A stretch of 10,313 nt of DNA from CAYSPT01 sp964432985 (GCA_964432985.1 CAYSPT010000112.1:1-10313), one strand, 5' to 3'. Counted from the first letter of the stretch, positions 1-7,074 are shown. Numbers and translations are program-made. The notes: generated from the sequence alone by a model not told the origin.

Positions 1-612
1 AAAGGCTTTCAGATTGTCAATACGGCGCTTCTTGTCCTTCCAGGCTTTATAGCCCAATGCTATTGCCAATTTAAGCTCGTCATAGGCTTCGGTAAATCTG
101 CTAAGCATACCGTAAGCCAGCGCCAGGTTGGCGTGAGATACGGCCAGACCGCAGTGCAGAGTTATTGCCTTTTCAAGAAATGACACCGCTTTTTCGGGCT
201 GGTTACAGTGAATGAAGGCTATACCCATATTTGCGTAGGCATACGAGTATTCGGGATTGATTACTACCGACCGCTCGTAGCAATCTATCGCCTGTTCAAA
301 CCGTCCGGTGTCGGCGTAAGTGAGTCCGAGATTGTTCCAGGACTGAAAACACTGCTCATTGTGTTGAATCGCACTCTGGAACGCCTCCACTGCCCGGTCA
401 CGGTCTCCGAGATTATTGAAGCTGAGACCGAGAAACAACCACACCCGGGATTCGTCGTAGGTGATGGTCCCCGTCTCTAGAGCTTGCTGGAACTCCTCTG
501 TAGCCAGGCGGGAGTTCCCGGTGTCAAACGCCTGGAATCCCCGGCAGGCGTGTTCGTCACCCTTTAAACTGACCGTCCCCCCGCGTACAGGATTATCATG
601 GTCCTCTTTCAT
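1..612 (-). CDS. TPR-repeat protein, 3' end cut by the window edge
   Basis: An open frame of 204 codons runs from ATG at 612 to the left edge without a stop. The start is supported by AGGAG about ten bases upstream. The protein has no signal peptide. From about residue 20 it is a series of roughly 34-residue tetratricopeptide repeats (about 20-50, 55-88, 89-122, 123-156, 157-190). Typical TPR residues are visible: WNNLGLTYADTGRFEQAI (92-109), YANMGIAF (126-133) and ANLALAYG (161-168). TPR arrays form helical scaffolds that bind other proteins; the partner cannot be read from sequence. It begins 50 bp after the lipase-like gene on the same strand with no terminator between, so it is probably the last visible gene of the tetR-led operon. 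Domain call sure; role unknown. Confidence 0.88.
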   Translation of the reverse strand, partial: MKEDHDNPVRGGTVSLKGDEHACRGFQAFDTGNSRLATEEFQQALETGTITYDESRVWLFLGLSFNNLGDRDRAVEAFQSAIQHNEQCFQSWNNLGLTYADTGRFEQAIDCYERSVVINPEYSYAYANMGIAFIHCNQPEKAVSFLEKAITLHCGLAVSHANLALAYGMLSRFTEAYDELKLAIALGYKAWKDKKRRIDNLKAF

Positions 613-662
613 TGGATTCGATCTCCTTTTGCAGTCATCTATCGTATTAAGCAGAAAATTAA

Positions 663-1460
663 TTATCGTTGAAAATCCCCTGAAAATGATCCTGTCTCGA
701 TAAACCGGCGGCAGAGCTCGAAGGTCTCACGGGTGTTCATCATGAAGGTGTGGGTCTGGTGAACCACCGTGAAATCTGTCATGCTCTCAAGAATGGTGTT
801 ACGAATTTCCACCCGGCCGTCGTTTCTTTCCTCTATAAGCAACATATAGCTTTTGTCACCGGCTATGATACCGAACTGGACCGGGGGCACCGGCAGTGTT
901 TGAAAATATTCCTCCAGAGCTAATTTTTGACCGCCATCTCCGGCAAGCAACCGGTAGAAAACGTTATCTTTGAGCATTTCAGCCAGCTTGACCGGGTGGT
1001 TTGGTGGAGCCAGCATGACGATACGGCCCAGTCCCGGCGGAAACCCGGTCTTAAAAGTGTGCCTGACGATTATGTTCCCCAGAGAGTGCCCGATGAGGTG
1101 GTACCGCCGAGTAGTTGCATTCTCTTTGATAAAGGTGGCGAGATTGGTGGATAGCTCGTCCATGCTGCTTACGGTATTGCTGTAGGGAAAGTTCAATGTG
1201 CGGTATCCCGCCTGTCTGAACCGTACTCCCAGCATCCACATGGACACCCTGGTCCGGTTGGCTCCGTGCAACAGAATCACTGTCTCGCCGATGTCAGCCG
1301 GCGTTTCTGCTGCAACATCCGACAAACCGCTCGCCAGCACGGTGTCTGGTACTACAGATGAAATACCCATGATGAAACAGAAGAAAACACACACCAAGAC
1401 ACAATTCATCCGCCGACAGATGGTGAACTGTATATAAAACCTTTCTCGTACCCCGATCAC
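663..1460 (-). CDS. Exported alpha/beta hydrolase, lipase/esterase type
   Basis: This is a 265-residue alpha/beta hydrolase, probably acting on acyl esters (lipase, phospholipase or esterase). A basic N-terminus and a hydrophobic stretch (about residues 19-39) followed by a small-residue region ending near 45 look like a signal peptide or signal anchor, so it should act outside the cytoplasm. Visible catalytic features are the LLHGAN oxyanion-hole strand (63-68), the nucleophile elbow GHSLGN with Ser126, a probable acid Asp214 in NDGRV, and a probable His237 in THTFM. I chose GTG at 1460 because AAAGGAG lies 8 bases upstream; TTG at 1478 and ATG at 1409 are in-frame alternatives with poorer ribosome sites. 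It lies about 80 bp downstream of the lysophospholipid acyltransferase fusion on the same strand, so lipid substrates are plausible. The exact substrate is inferred. Confidence 0.85.
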   Translation of the reverse strand: MIGVRERFYIQFTICRRMNCVLVCVFFCFIMGISSVVPDTVLASGLSDVAAETPADIGETVILLHGANRTRVSMWMLGVRFRQAGYRTLNFPYSNTVSSMDELSTNLATFIKENATTRRYHLIGHSLGNIIVRHTFKTGFPPGLGRIVMLAPPNHPVKLAEMLKDNVFYRLLAGDGGQKLALEEYFQTLPVPPVQFGIIAGDKSYMLLIEERNDGRVEIRNTILESMTDFTVVHQTHTFMMNTRETFELCRRFIETGSFSGDFQR

Positions 1461-1468
1461 CGGTACCG

Positions 1469-1475
1469 CTCCTTT
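1469..1475 (-). promoter_or_regulatory. Ribosome binding site deciding the hydrolase start
   Basis: AAAGGAG on the minus strand sits 8 bases before GTG at 1460. It lies at the downstream edge of the last 29-bp repeat copy, where the repeat's GAAAGGG is changed to GAAAGGAG, so the repeat appears to supply most of this site. Confidence 0.6.
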
Positions 1476-1564
1476 CAAGCTTTTTACCCCAACAGCAACC
1501 CTTTCAAGCCTTTTGCCCCAACAGCATCCCTTTCAAGCCTTTTACCCCAACAGCATCCCTTTCA
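1471..1564. repeat. 29-bp tandem repeat, three copies plus a 7-base stub
   Basis: Copies occupy 1471-1499, 1500-1528 and 1529-1557, with a 7-base stub at 1558-1564. Neighbouring copies differ at one to three bases: the middle copy differs from the third by one base and the first from the third by two. On the minus strand the unit contains CTTGAAAGGGATGCTG followed by TTGGGGTAA. The third copy plus the stub is the real 3' end of the fusion gene, with stop TAA at 1542-1544. In the middle copy the same TAA has become CAA. A 29-base period shifts the frame at each copy, so the extra copies do not extend the protein. The repeat fills the gap up to the hydrolase gene and looks like a local slippage or unequal-recombination product. 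Confidence 0.9.
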
Positions 1565-4500
1565 GCTCACGATAGTTGGTCTTGCCCGTCCCAAGTACCG
1601 GAATGGTGTCAAGCCTGATTACCCGCCGGATGTTGTGCAAAGCAGACAAACCGTCCTGGCGGATGTGACGATTGACCTCTTCACGTTTCACGTCAATGGT
1701 GGTAAAGAGCACGATCTCGGGATGGTCCTCCGACGGAGTGGCTTCAACCGCCAAAAGCGGCCCGCCTTCCTCTCCTTCCTCCGAGCTGAAACTACGGCTC
1801 AGTACTGCTTCGATGGCCGGAAGCGATATCATTTCACCTCCGAGCTTGATAAACCGTTTCAGCCGTCCCCTGAAGGTCAGTACTCCTTCGGCGTCCTCGG
1901 TCACCAGGTCACCGGTGCGGTACCACTGCCGTCCATCGAACTCCACGAACGGTGATGAGTCAGGCAGTTTTAGGTAACCCGAAAACACATTGGGGCCGCG
2001 GACGAGAAGCATCCCCTGCTCTTCCCGCTGTACCGGCTGTAGACTTTCGGCATTTACTATGACATATTCCATGGACGGTATCACCGTTCCGATGGTTCCC
2101 GGATGCGGATCGTCCTCACGGTTGAGACTGACCACCGGGGAGCACTCGGTGATACCATATCCCTCACAGATTACCGCTTCGGGGCAGGTATCGCTCAGTG
2201 CCTGATAGACATAGTCGGGACACTTCTCCGCTCCGGTTACCACCAGGCGGAGAGTCCTGAGCTGCCCGGGAGAGGCTGCACGGACGATTCCGTTGAGAAA
2301 GGTTGGAGTTCCCACCGTGATGGAAGCCTGGTAGGATTCGATAAGACGGGACAGCGCCACCGACTCGGTGGGATTGGTGTGGTACGCCGTCTTCACTCCG
2401 ATCACCAGCGGGGAGATAATCGTGCCGGTCAATCCCAGGGAGTGAAACGGCGGCAGCATCCCCAGCAGGCGGTCATCGGGCCGGAACGTCACTACCTCGG
2501 AGATATCCTTGACGTTGGCCAGGATATTTTCGTGCGTCAGAGGAACCGCCTTGGGATTTGCCTCGGAACCACTGGTGAAAAGGATACAGGCAATTGGTGA
2601 GACCGGCGCGGCCCTCAATGACGACCAGGAACAGTAGCTTTTCGCCAGCGCGGACAATTTCCTCCCAACGGTAATCCGTTTGGCCACATCCTCGAGACAG
2701 ATCCAGGTGACACCCACCGCGTCGGGATCGAATCCCTGCTGTTTCAACCGCTCAAGCAGTGCCCTGGCTGTGACCACGTGAGTCACACCCGCCAGTTTGA
2801 GGCAATAAGCCATGTGGCCCTCACCAACCGTCCAGTTGACCATGACCGGGATCTTTCCCGAAAACAAGGTCGTCATGTAGGAAAGGGCGGCACTGACCGC
2901 AGCGGGCAGCATGATACCCACCGCTTCTGAAGGGATCGCCTCGAATTCCGGCTTCAAAGCCAGGATACCGGTTATAAAGCGCCGGTAGGTCAGAGCCCCG
3001 CTTATCTGATCGGCCACGATGGTGCTGCCGGGCTGCCGGGAAGCCGTGCTTAAAAAAACCTCGGGAATGGTTTTTCCCGCTCCAGGCGTCAGCCGTCCCC
3101 CCCTGCGATCGCGGAACCAGCCACTGGGAATCGGTTTCAGATCGATCTCCTTCTTGCCGATGGCTTCACCGCTGGCCGCCAGCAGACAGTCGCCCACGGT
3201 TTGAAGCGATTCCAGATCTTCCAGAGGAAGTCCAAACTCTTCACCCAACCAGGACATGAGCTCGAGCTGGGAGAGACTGTCCATTCCCAGATCGTTTGCC
3301 AGGCGGTCCGTGTCCCTGATAGTATCCACCCCGATCATATCCAGCAGGTGGTCCATCACCAGGGTCCGGGTTGACGGGGGCACTCGCGACGTATCTCCCT
3401 TTATAACCATTTTTTCAGGTTCAGGAAGGGTTTTCGGAGTGTATCCTTCCCACCAGAAATAGGGGACATAGGTGTTGGGAAGCGGATCTTTGTTGTAAAA
3501 GCGTTCCAGGTACCGGTTGATGACCAGGCGGTCAGCGGATACAGGAAAATCCGCCGGTTCATGCAGTTCCACGTTGACCGCTCGGCGGGGAATAAAGAGC
3601 AGCAGGTTAACGAGAATTGATAACAGGTAACGCGCCACGATAGAACCGACCCGTGGTGCCCGGCCCTTCGCCCAACTAAGGCTGCTGCCCCACAGTCCGC
3701 GGGTACGGACCAGTACCACCCGGGCATCCGGAACCTGGCTAAGGATTATCTCCACCGCGCTGTTCGCTCCAACGTCTTCAAGGTAGCTGCGGTATATGTG
3801 CCCGGAGGGGTAGAGCAAAATGTTGTCCCCCTGTTTCAGCCCGTCAATCACACCGGCCAGCGCCTCCATGACGGCTTCCGAACCCCGCTGGCCCACCTTG
3901 GTAAGATCAGGGATGATGACCGGGTTCAACCGTGTTATGACCTGCTTGACCACCGGCCGATTCGCCTGGTCGTAATCGGCCAGCGGACGTGGTTTGAAAT
4001 CGGGATAAAAGTGTGATGTGAGAATCACCGGATCGATGAGGGCCGGGTGATTGGGCAGAAACAAGATCCCGGATGATCCACGATTATGTACGCTCTTAAG
4101 ACCCGTTACCGTGACGGTATACCTGAACCTGAGCAGTCCCCTGACAGCCGCGAACACCGTGGAGCTTACCAGGTCTTTTCCCGGGTACAGGAAGAAAACC
4201 AGGGCCGCCACCACGGCGAAACCTCCCAGAACCATCATACTGCTGGTGGGACTGAGAGAACCGTCCAGCAATTTGAAAATAGGGCCGGAAAGCATGATGG
4301 CGCAAAAATCACAGAAATAATGGACCGCAATAACACGCCCTTTTTCAGAAGCGGCCGGACGCACCTGAATGAAGCTGGCTATGGGAATAAGGAACAGTCC
4401 GCCGAAAAATCCGGTGATAACGAACAAGGCGCTGAGGGAATAAAACCGCCAGACACCGGAAAAACCGGGGACTGCGCCTACCAACAGCAAGCTGAATCCT

Positions 4501-5420
4501 ATCCCCGCCATAGCCGGTCCCAGGAGCCGGGACCAGCGCTTCATCGACACCACCCTGCCTGCTACCAGCGCTCCCACAGCTATGCCGATCATCAAGGCTA
4601 CCGACAGCAGACTGGTGGTGGTATTACTGAAACCGAACTGCCGCAATCCAATAGTGTTGAGCACCAGCACCGCCAGTGACGAAAGGAAGTAGAAACAGGT
4701 AGAAGCGGCGATGGCCAGGTCCAATTCAAGGTCTTTTTTGACCTCCCACAGATCGACCAGCGACTGCAGCGGACCGGCCCAGGGAAACGGCCGCCGTCCG
4801 TTGGCCGGTTTCTTCTGGTGCACGCCAAAACTGGCAACCAGGCCTATGATAGCCACCACCAGGACGGTAACCACGACCAGCACCCGCCCAAAGGGTACCG
4901 GTAGATCCATCCACTTCTGGTCGAGGGAAATTCCGGCCAGGGCGATACCGATGAGAATAGCACCGGTGGTCACCGCCCTGAGAATACTGTTGGCCTGAGG
5001 GACGTACACCGCCGGGTATAGCTCGGGAATGGACCCGTTCAAAGCCGGCCCGAAAATGGTGGTCTGAAGCGCAATGAGAAACACCATGGCCATGATACAG
5101 GGCCAATTGAGAGTGATGATACCGATGGCGCCGATGATCATGGCAGCCAACTCGAGCACCTTGGCCCAAATGACAACCTTCCCCTTTGAAAACCGGTCGG
5201 CCAGCCAGCCTGCGTAAGCAGAAAACAATACGAAGGGAAGCGAGAAATACAATGTGGCATCACCCTGAAGCTTGCTCAAGCCGGCTGCAATAGCCAGGAG
5301 AAGCGCTGCCTGTTTGAAGAAATTATCATTGAAAACACCGAGAAAATAGGTCACAGCCATGGCGATGAATTTCGCCCGGCCTTTCCTGATCGCAGACAGC
5401 GTCGCTTCGTCGTACTTCAC
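1542..5420 (-). CDS. Four-module LplT-like MFS / PlsC acyltransferase / ACP / acyl-ACP synthetase fusion
   Basis: This 1292-residue protein probably recycles lysophospholipids at the inner membrane. Modules in order: an LplT-like MFS transporter (about 1-417) with FLGVFNDNFFKQ early and many membrane segments; a PlsC-type acyltransferase (about 425-640) with the HX4D motif NHPALID (His458, Asp463); an acyl carrier domain (about 685-755) with LGMDSL, Ser715 being the likely phosphopantetheine site; and an AMP-binding enzyme (about 785-1290) with FTSGSEANPK (948-957), YGITE (1088-1092), YRTGD (1167-1171), GRLKRFIKLGGE (1185-1196) and catalytic Lys1280 in GTGK. E. coli Aas has only acyltransferase plus synthetase, with LplT separate; here the transporter is fused and a carrier domain is inserted. 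The acyltransferase block III reads YPSG rather than the usual FPEG. GTG at 5420 is preferred because AGGTGG lies 5 bases upstream; GTG at 5429 is possible. It follows the tetR gene by 58 bp. Confidence 0.93.
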   Translation of the reverse strand: MKYDEATLSAIRKGRAKFIAMAVTYFLGVFNDNFFKQAALLLAIAAGLSKLQGDATLYFSLPFVLFSAYAGWLADRFSKGKVVIWAKVLELAAMIIGAIGIITLNWPCIMAMVFLIALQTTIFGPALNGSIPELYPAVYVPQANSILRAVTTGAILIGIALAGISLDQKWMDLPVPFGRVLVVVTVLVVAIIGLVASFGVHQKKPANGRRPFPWAGPLQSLVDLWEVKKDLELDLAIAASTCFYFLSSLAVLVLNTIGLRQFGFSNTTTSLLSVALMIGIAVGALVAGRVVSMKRWSRLLGPAMAGIGFSLLLVGAVPGFSGVWRFYSLSALFVITGFFGGLFLIPIASFIQVRPAASEKGRVIAVHYFCDFCAIMLSGPIFKLLDGSLSPTSSMMVLGGFAVVAALVFFLYPGKDLVSSTVFAAVRGLLRFRYTVTVTGLKSVHNRGSSGILFLPNHPALIDPVILTSHFYPDFKPRPLADYDQANRPVVKQVITRLNPVIIPDLTKVGQRGSEAVMEALAGVIDGLKQGDNILLYPSGHIYRSYLEDVGANSAVEIILSQVPDARVVLVRTRGLWGSSLSWAKGRAPRVGSIVARYLLSILVNLLLFIPRRAVNVELHEPADFPVSADRLVINRYLERFYNKDPLPNTYVPYFWWEGYTPKTLPEPEKMVIKGDTSRVPPSTRTLVMDHLLDMIGVDTIRDTDRLANDLGMDSLSQLELMSWLGEEFGLPLEDLESLQTVGDCLLAASGEAIGKKEIDLKPIPSGWFRDRRGGRLTPGAGKTIPEVFLSTASRQPGSTIVADQISGALTYRRFITGILALKPEFEAIPSEAVGIMLPAAVSAALSYMTTLFSGKIPVMVNWTVGEGHMAYCLKLAGVTHVVTARALLERLKQQGFDPDAVGVTWICLEDVAKRITVGRKLSALAKSYCSWSSLRAAPVSPIACILFTSGSEANPKAVPLTHENILANVKDISEVVTFRPDDRLLGMLPPFHSLGLTGTIISPLVIGVKTAYHTNPTESVALSRLIESYQASITVGTPTFLNGIVRAASPGQLRTLRLVVTGAEKCPDYVYQALSDTCPEAVICEGYGITECSPVVSLNREDDPHPGTIGTVIPSMEYVIVNAESLQPVQREEQGMLLVRGPNVFSGYLKLPDSSPFVEFDGRQWYRTGDLVTEDAEGVLTFRGRLKRFIKLGGEMISLPAIEAVLSRSFSSEEGEEGGPLLAVEATPSEDHPEIVLFTTIDVKREEVNRHIRQDGLSALHNIRRVIRLDTIPVLGTGKTNYRELKGMLLG

Positions 5421-5425
5421 TCTAC

Positions 5426-5431
5426 CCACCT
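5426..5431 (-). promoter_or_regulatory. Ribosome binding site deciding the fusion-gene start
   Basis: AGGTGG on the minus strand lies 5 bases before GTG at 5420 and overlaps the alternative GTG at 5429, favouring the downstream start. Confidence 0.5.
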
Positions 5432-5478
5432 CATTCGCTCTCCGACAATTTCAGCACATTCACCCACTCAATTTCCAG

Positions 5479-6054
5479 TCAGAGTACATCCAGCACCCTC
5501 GTGCAGGCGTTAACCACCAGACTAAGCTGTGTGACAGGATGCTTCTCCAACCGGCTGTAACGGTGCATGAGCAGGGGTCTGAGCACCATACCCATTATCA
5601 TCCCGGCAATGGTCACGCAGTCCTCGTGAGACTTCCCCCGCTTTCCCAGGATATCCTCGATAAAACTGACAACCATTCCAATCGGGTCACCGGCTCCACC
5701 ACGAAGGCTCTCCCCTGGAAATCCGTGCTCTGTCAGCAGGATAAACGAAAACCTGACCGGATGGTCGTAATAGTAACGGTACAGGTACCGGATCCCCTCG
5801 GCCAGTTTTTCCACCCCATCCACCCCGGGCTCGAAGAGAATCTCTTCCAAACCCTCGATAAACACATCGACTTCCCGGCGGAAAAGCCGCCAGGCCATGT
5901 CGTCTTTCCCGGTATAGTGCCGGTATAGCGCTCCCTCGGTGACACCTGCATCTCTGGCGATGTCCCTGATGGTAGTTCGAGCCAGTCCCCTGGTAGCAAA
6001 AAGTTTAATGGCTGCATCATCCATGTTTTTCTTTTTTTTTCGCGGGCGGGGCAT
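5479..6054 (-). CDS. TetR/AcrR-family transcriptional regulator
   Basis: This 191-residue protein has the usual TetR length and layout. A basic N-terminus (PRPRKKKK) precedes a helix-turn-helix at about 12-55, including TTIRDIARDAGVTEGALY (27-44) and then RHYTGKDD, the classic TetR DNA-binding signature. The rest is a divergent helical ligand-binding and dimerisation region, as is normal for the family. ATG at 6054 has AAGGAG five bases upstream. It is the first gene of the minus-strand operon and is preceded by a strong promoter and a perfect palindrome, so it probably represses its own operon and is released by a small ligand. Given the lipid genes downstream, an acyl-CoA, fatty acid or membrane-active compound is plausible, but the ligand is inferred. 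A run of nine A residues lies in codons 5-8. Confidence 0.93.
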   Translation of the reverse strand: MPRPRKKKKNMDDAAIKLFATRGLARTTIRDIARDAGVTEGALYRHYTGKDDMAWRLFRREVDVFIEGLEEILFEPGVDGVEKLAEGIRYLYRYYYDHPVRFSFILLTEHGFPGESLRGGAGDPIGMVVSFIEDILGKRGKSHEDCVTIAGMIMGMVLRPLLMHRYSRLEKHPVTQLSLVVNACTRVLDVL

Positions 6055-6068
6055 TGTGGCTCCTTCCC

Positions 6069-6098
6069 TATAAGTAAGTAAACATTTACTTACTTATA
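6069..6098. promoter_or_regulatory. Perfect 30-bp palindrome, probable TetR operator
   Basis: The arms TATAAGTAAGTAAA and TTTACTTACTTATA are exact reverse complements of 14 bases each, separated by two bases (CA). It lies between the -10 element and the ribosome site of the tetR gene and covers the expected transcription start, the usual place for an autorepressor operator. Each arm contains a repeated TAAG unit, so two dimers could bind offset, as in QacR-type binding; that is inference. At 14-bp arms it could also form a hairpin in RNA, but it lacks a following U tract in the right place to act as a terminator. Confidence 0.85.
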
Positions 6099-6126
6099 TT
6101 TTACCTTCTTTTACACGGACTGTCAA
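6098..6126 (-). promoter_or_regulatory. Sigma70-type promoter of the tetR-led operon
   Basis: On the minus strand a perfect -35 TTGACA (6126-6121) is followed by 17 bases and a -10 TAAAAT (6103-6098, five of six consensus). Transcription should start near 6091, inside the palindrome, so a bound repressor would block RNA polymerase. Confidence 0.85.
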
Positions 6127-6236
6127 GTTCTTGTTGCTTCCTACTCTTCTTGCTCGAACCACCACCCTCTGATAAGTGAGGATAGAAGGATGTTGAAAAA
6201 AAATATGTTTTATGGTGCACTGGAAGATAGAGAATG

Positions 6237-6245
6237 AAAGGTGAT
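6237..6245 (+). promoter_or_regulatory. Strong ribosome binding site of the Cys-rich gene
   Basis: AAAGGTGAT, nine bases able to pair with the 16S rRNA tail, lies 5 bases before ATG 6251. It supports this start and this reading frame. I could not find a convincing promoter for this gene in 6127-6236. Confidence 0.7.
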
Positions 6246-6250
6246 CGACT

Positions 6251-6696
6251 ATGGAAAGATTCGGACAAGACGGCCGTTTGATTATTCCTTTAAGTAAAAG
6301 AAGCGTTGTCCTGACAGAAGACGAAGAGCACAAAGTAAGATATGTGTTAACCGAAGCGTTCTGTCCGCAGGGCTGTAATATTATCGATCAAGAGCATACA
6401 ATTAACGGTGCTCCTGGACTGAGACTTGCCTTCAAGCGTCCCGGAGCGGAAGGTGAATTTGTTATTTCGGCCATCGAGGGCGATTTTGACAAAGTCGTCC
6501 TTTCAGGTGAACTGGAGGACGGAGTCAAGGATGAGCTTTACTGTCCCCATTGCGGCATCATGTTTAAAAAGCTGGTCAATTGTAACTGTCACCCTGATGG
6601 AGATATGGTTATTATCGGATTGACTCCCTTACTGGATTTTAACAATGCCATCACCTTCTGCAATATGACCGGCTGCACCAACGGCTCATTTGTCAA
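6251..6696 (+). CDS. Cys-rich zinc-ribbon-like protein of unknown function, cut by an assembly gap
   Basis: 148 full codons are readable from ATG 6251 before the N run. The protein is soluble in appearance, with no signal peptide or membrane segment. It has four Cys clusters: Cys38/Cys42 (CPQGC), Cys98/Cys101 (CPHC), Cys111/Cys113/His114 (CNCH) and Cys137/Cys142 (CNMTGC). Paired this way they could form zinc ribbons or another metal site. The region before them (about 57-90) looks like beta strands. I do not recognise a named family, although small hypothetical proteins with this Cys pattern seem to occur in deltaproteobacteria-like genomes (recall, not checked). It is divergent from the tetR operon across 196 bp. 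The 3' end is missing, and the sequence after the gap cannot be joined in frame with confidence. Confidence 0.8.
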
Positions 6697-6796
6697 NNNN
6701 NNNNNNNNNNNNNNNNNNNNNNNNNNNNNNNNNNNNNNNNNNNNNNNNNNNNNNNNNNNNNNNNNNNNNNNNNNNNNNNNNNNNNNNNNNNNNNNN
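6697..6796. other. Assembly gap (100 N)
   Basis: Exactly 100 N, the conventional placeholder for a gap of unknown size. True distance and content are unknown. The first bases after it are eight T, so a low-complexity tract may have broken the assembly. Confidence 0.98.
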
Positions 6797-7008
6797 TTTT
6801 TTTTCAACTGCTCAAACTTTTTTTCTTCTGTTCCGTTCAGACAAGCAGACACGGTCATCCGGAACAAAAAAATATAATCCGGAAGTTAAGAGGTCAGCAG
6901 CAACACTTCGGTTTCCTTTCCTGGCACCACGGGATTCCCCGCCTGCTTATCAGGGTATGCTTTTTGTCGTATGCCTTTCGTCCCAGAGGGCGGTCAGAGC
7001 ATTACATT
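6797..7008. other. No gene recognised between the gap and the next promoter
   Basis: Neither strand shows a frame with a start, ribosome site and recognisable protein. The first 75 bases are rich in T and A runs. An 8-base direct repeat ATCCGGAA occurs at 6857-6864 and 6877-6884; its TCCGGA core is self-complementary and could make a weak hairpin. A plus-strand frame is open up to the stop at 7035-7037, but it has no credible start. The missing 3' end of the Cys-rich gene may lie in the gap or in the first bases here. Confidence 0.5.
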
Positions 7009-7038
7009 TTGACTCGGGGGGAATAATTAAGCTATAGT
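7009..7038 (+). promoter_or_regulatory. Sigma70-like promoter for the large envelope-protein gene
   Basis: TTGACT (7009-7014) and TATAGT (7033-7038), each five of six consensus, are separated by 18 bases. A start near 7045 would give a leader of about 26 bases before GTG 7071. Prediction by eye only. Confidence 0.6.
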
Positions 7039-7059
7039 AATAAACAGTCAAGGATAGGT

Positions 7060-7074
7060 ATGGTGCCGTTGTGA
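7060..7074 (+). other. Possible four-codon leader ORF overlapping the start of the next gene
   Basis: ATG at 7060 has AAGGA (7050-7054) five bases upstream and encodes MVPL before TGA at 7072-7074. The TGA overlaps GTG 7071 as GTGA, the arrangement used for translational coupling. It may be chance in so short a reading frame. Confidence 0.3.

Noticed and set aside
208..480. Plus-strand 90-codon ORF opposite the TPR gene
   Set aside because: The opposite strand gives an unmistakable TPR array; this is its shadow.
4086..4679. A 197-codon plus-strand open frame
   Set aside because: It is antisense to the MFS and acyltransferase part of the fusion gene, is rich in Gln, His and Arg as expected of a shadow frame, and has no ribosome site.
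6189..6236. 15-codon ORF (MLKKNMFYGALEDRE) upstream of the Cys-rich gene
   Set aside because: Too short to judge, ribosome site poorly spaced, no regulatory codon run or attenuator hairpin seen.
6127..6236. Promoter for the Cys-rich gene (TTGCTC near 6150 with GATAAG near 6171, or TTGAAA at 6193)
   Set aside because: Spacings are about 12-15 bases or the -10 match is poor, so none is convincing.
6857..6884. ATCCGGAA direct repeat with self-complementary cores, considered as a terminator
   Set aside because: The stem would be only six bases with an AT-rich loop, and no T run follows.
6690..7037. Plus-strand frame spanning the N run
   Set aside because: It is artificial across N, and the part after the gap has no recognisable protein features.
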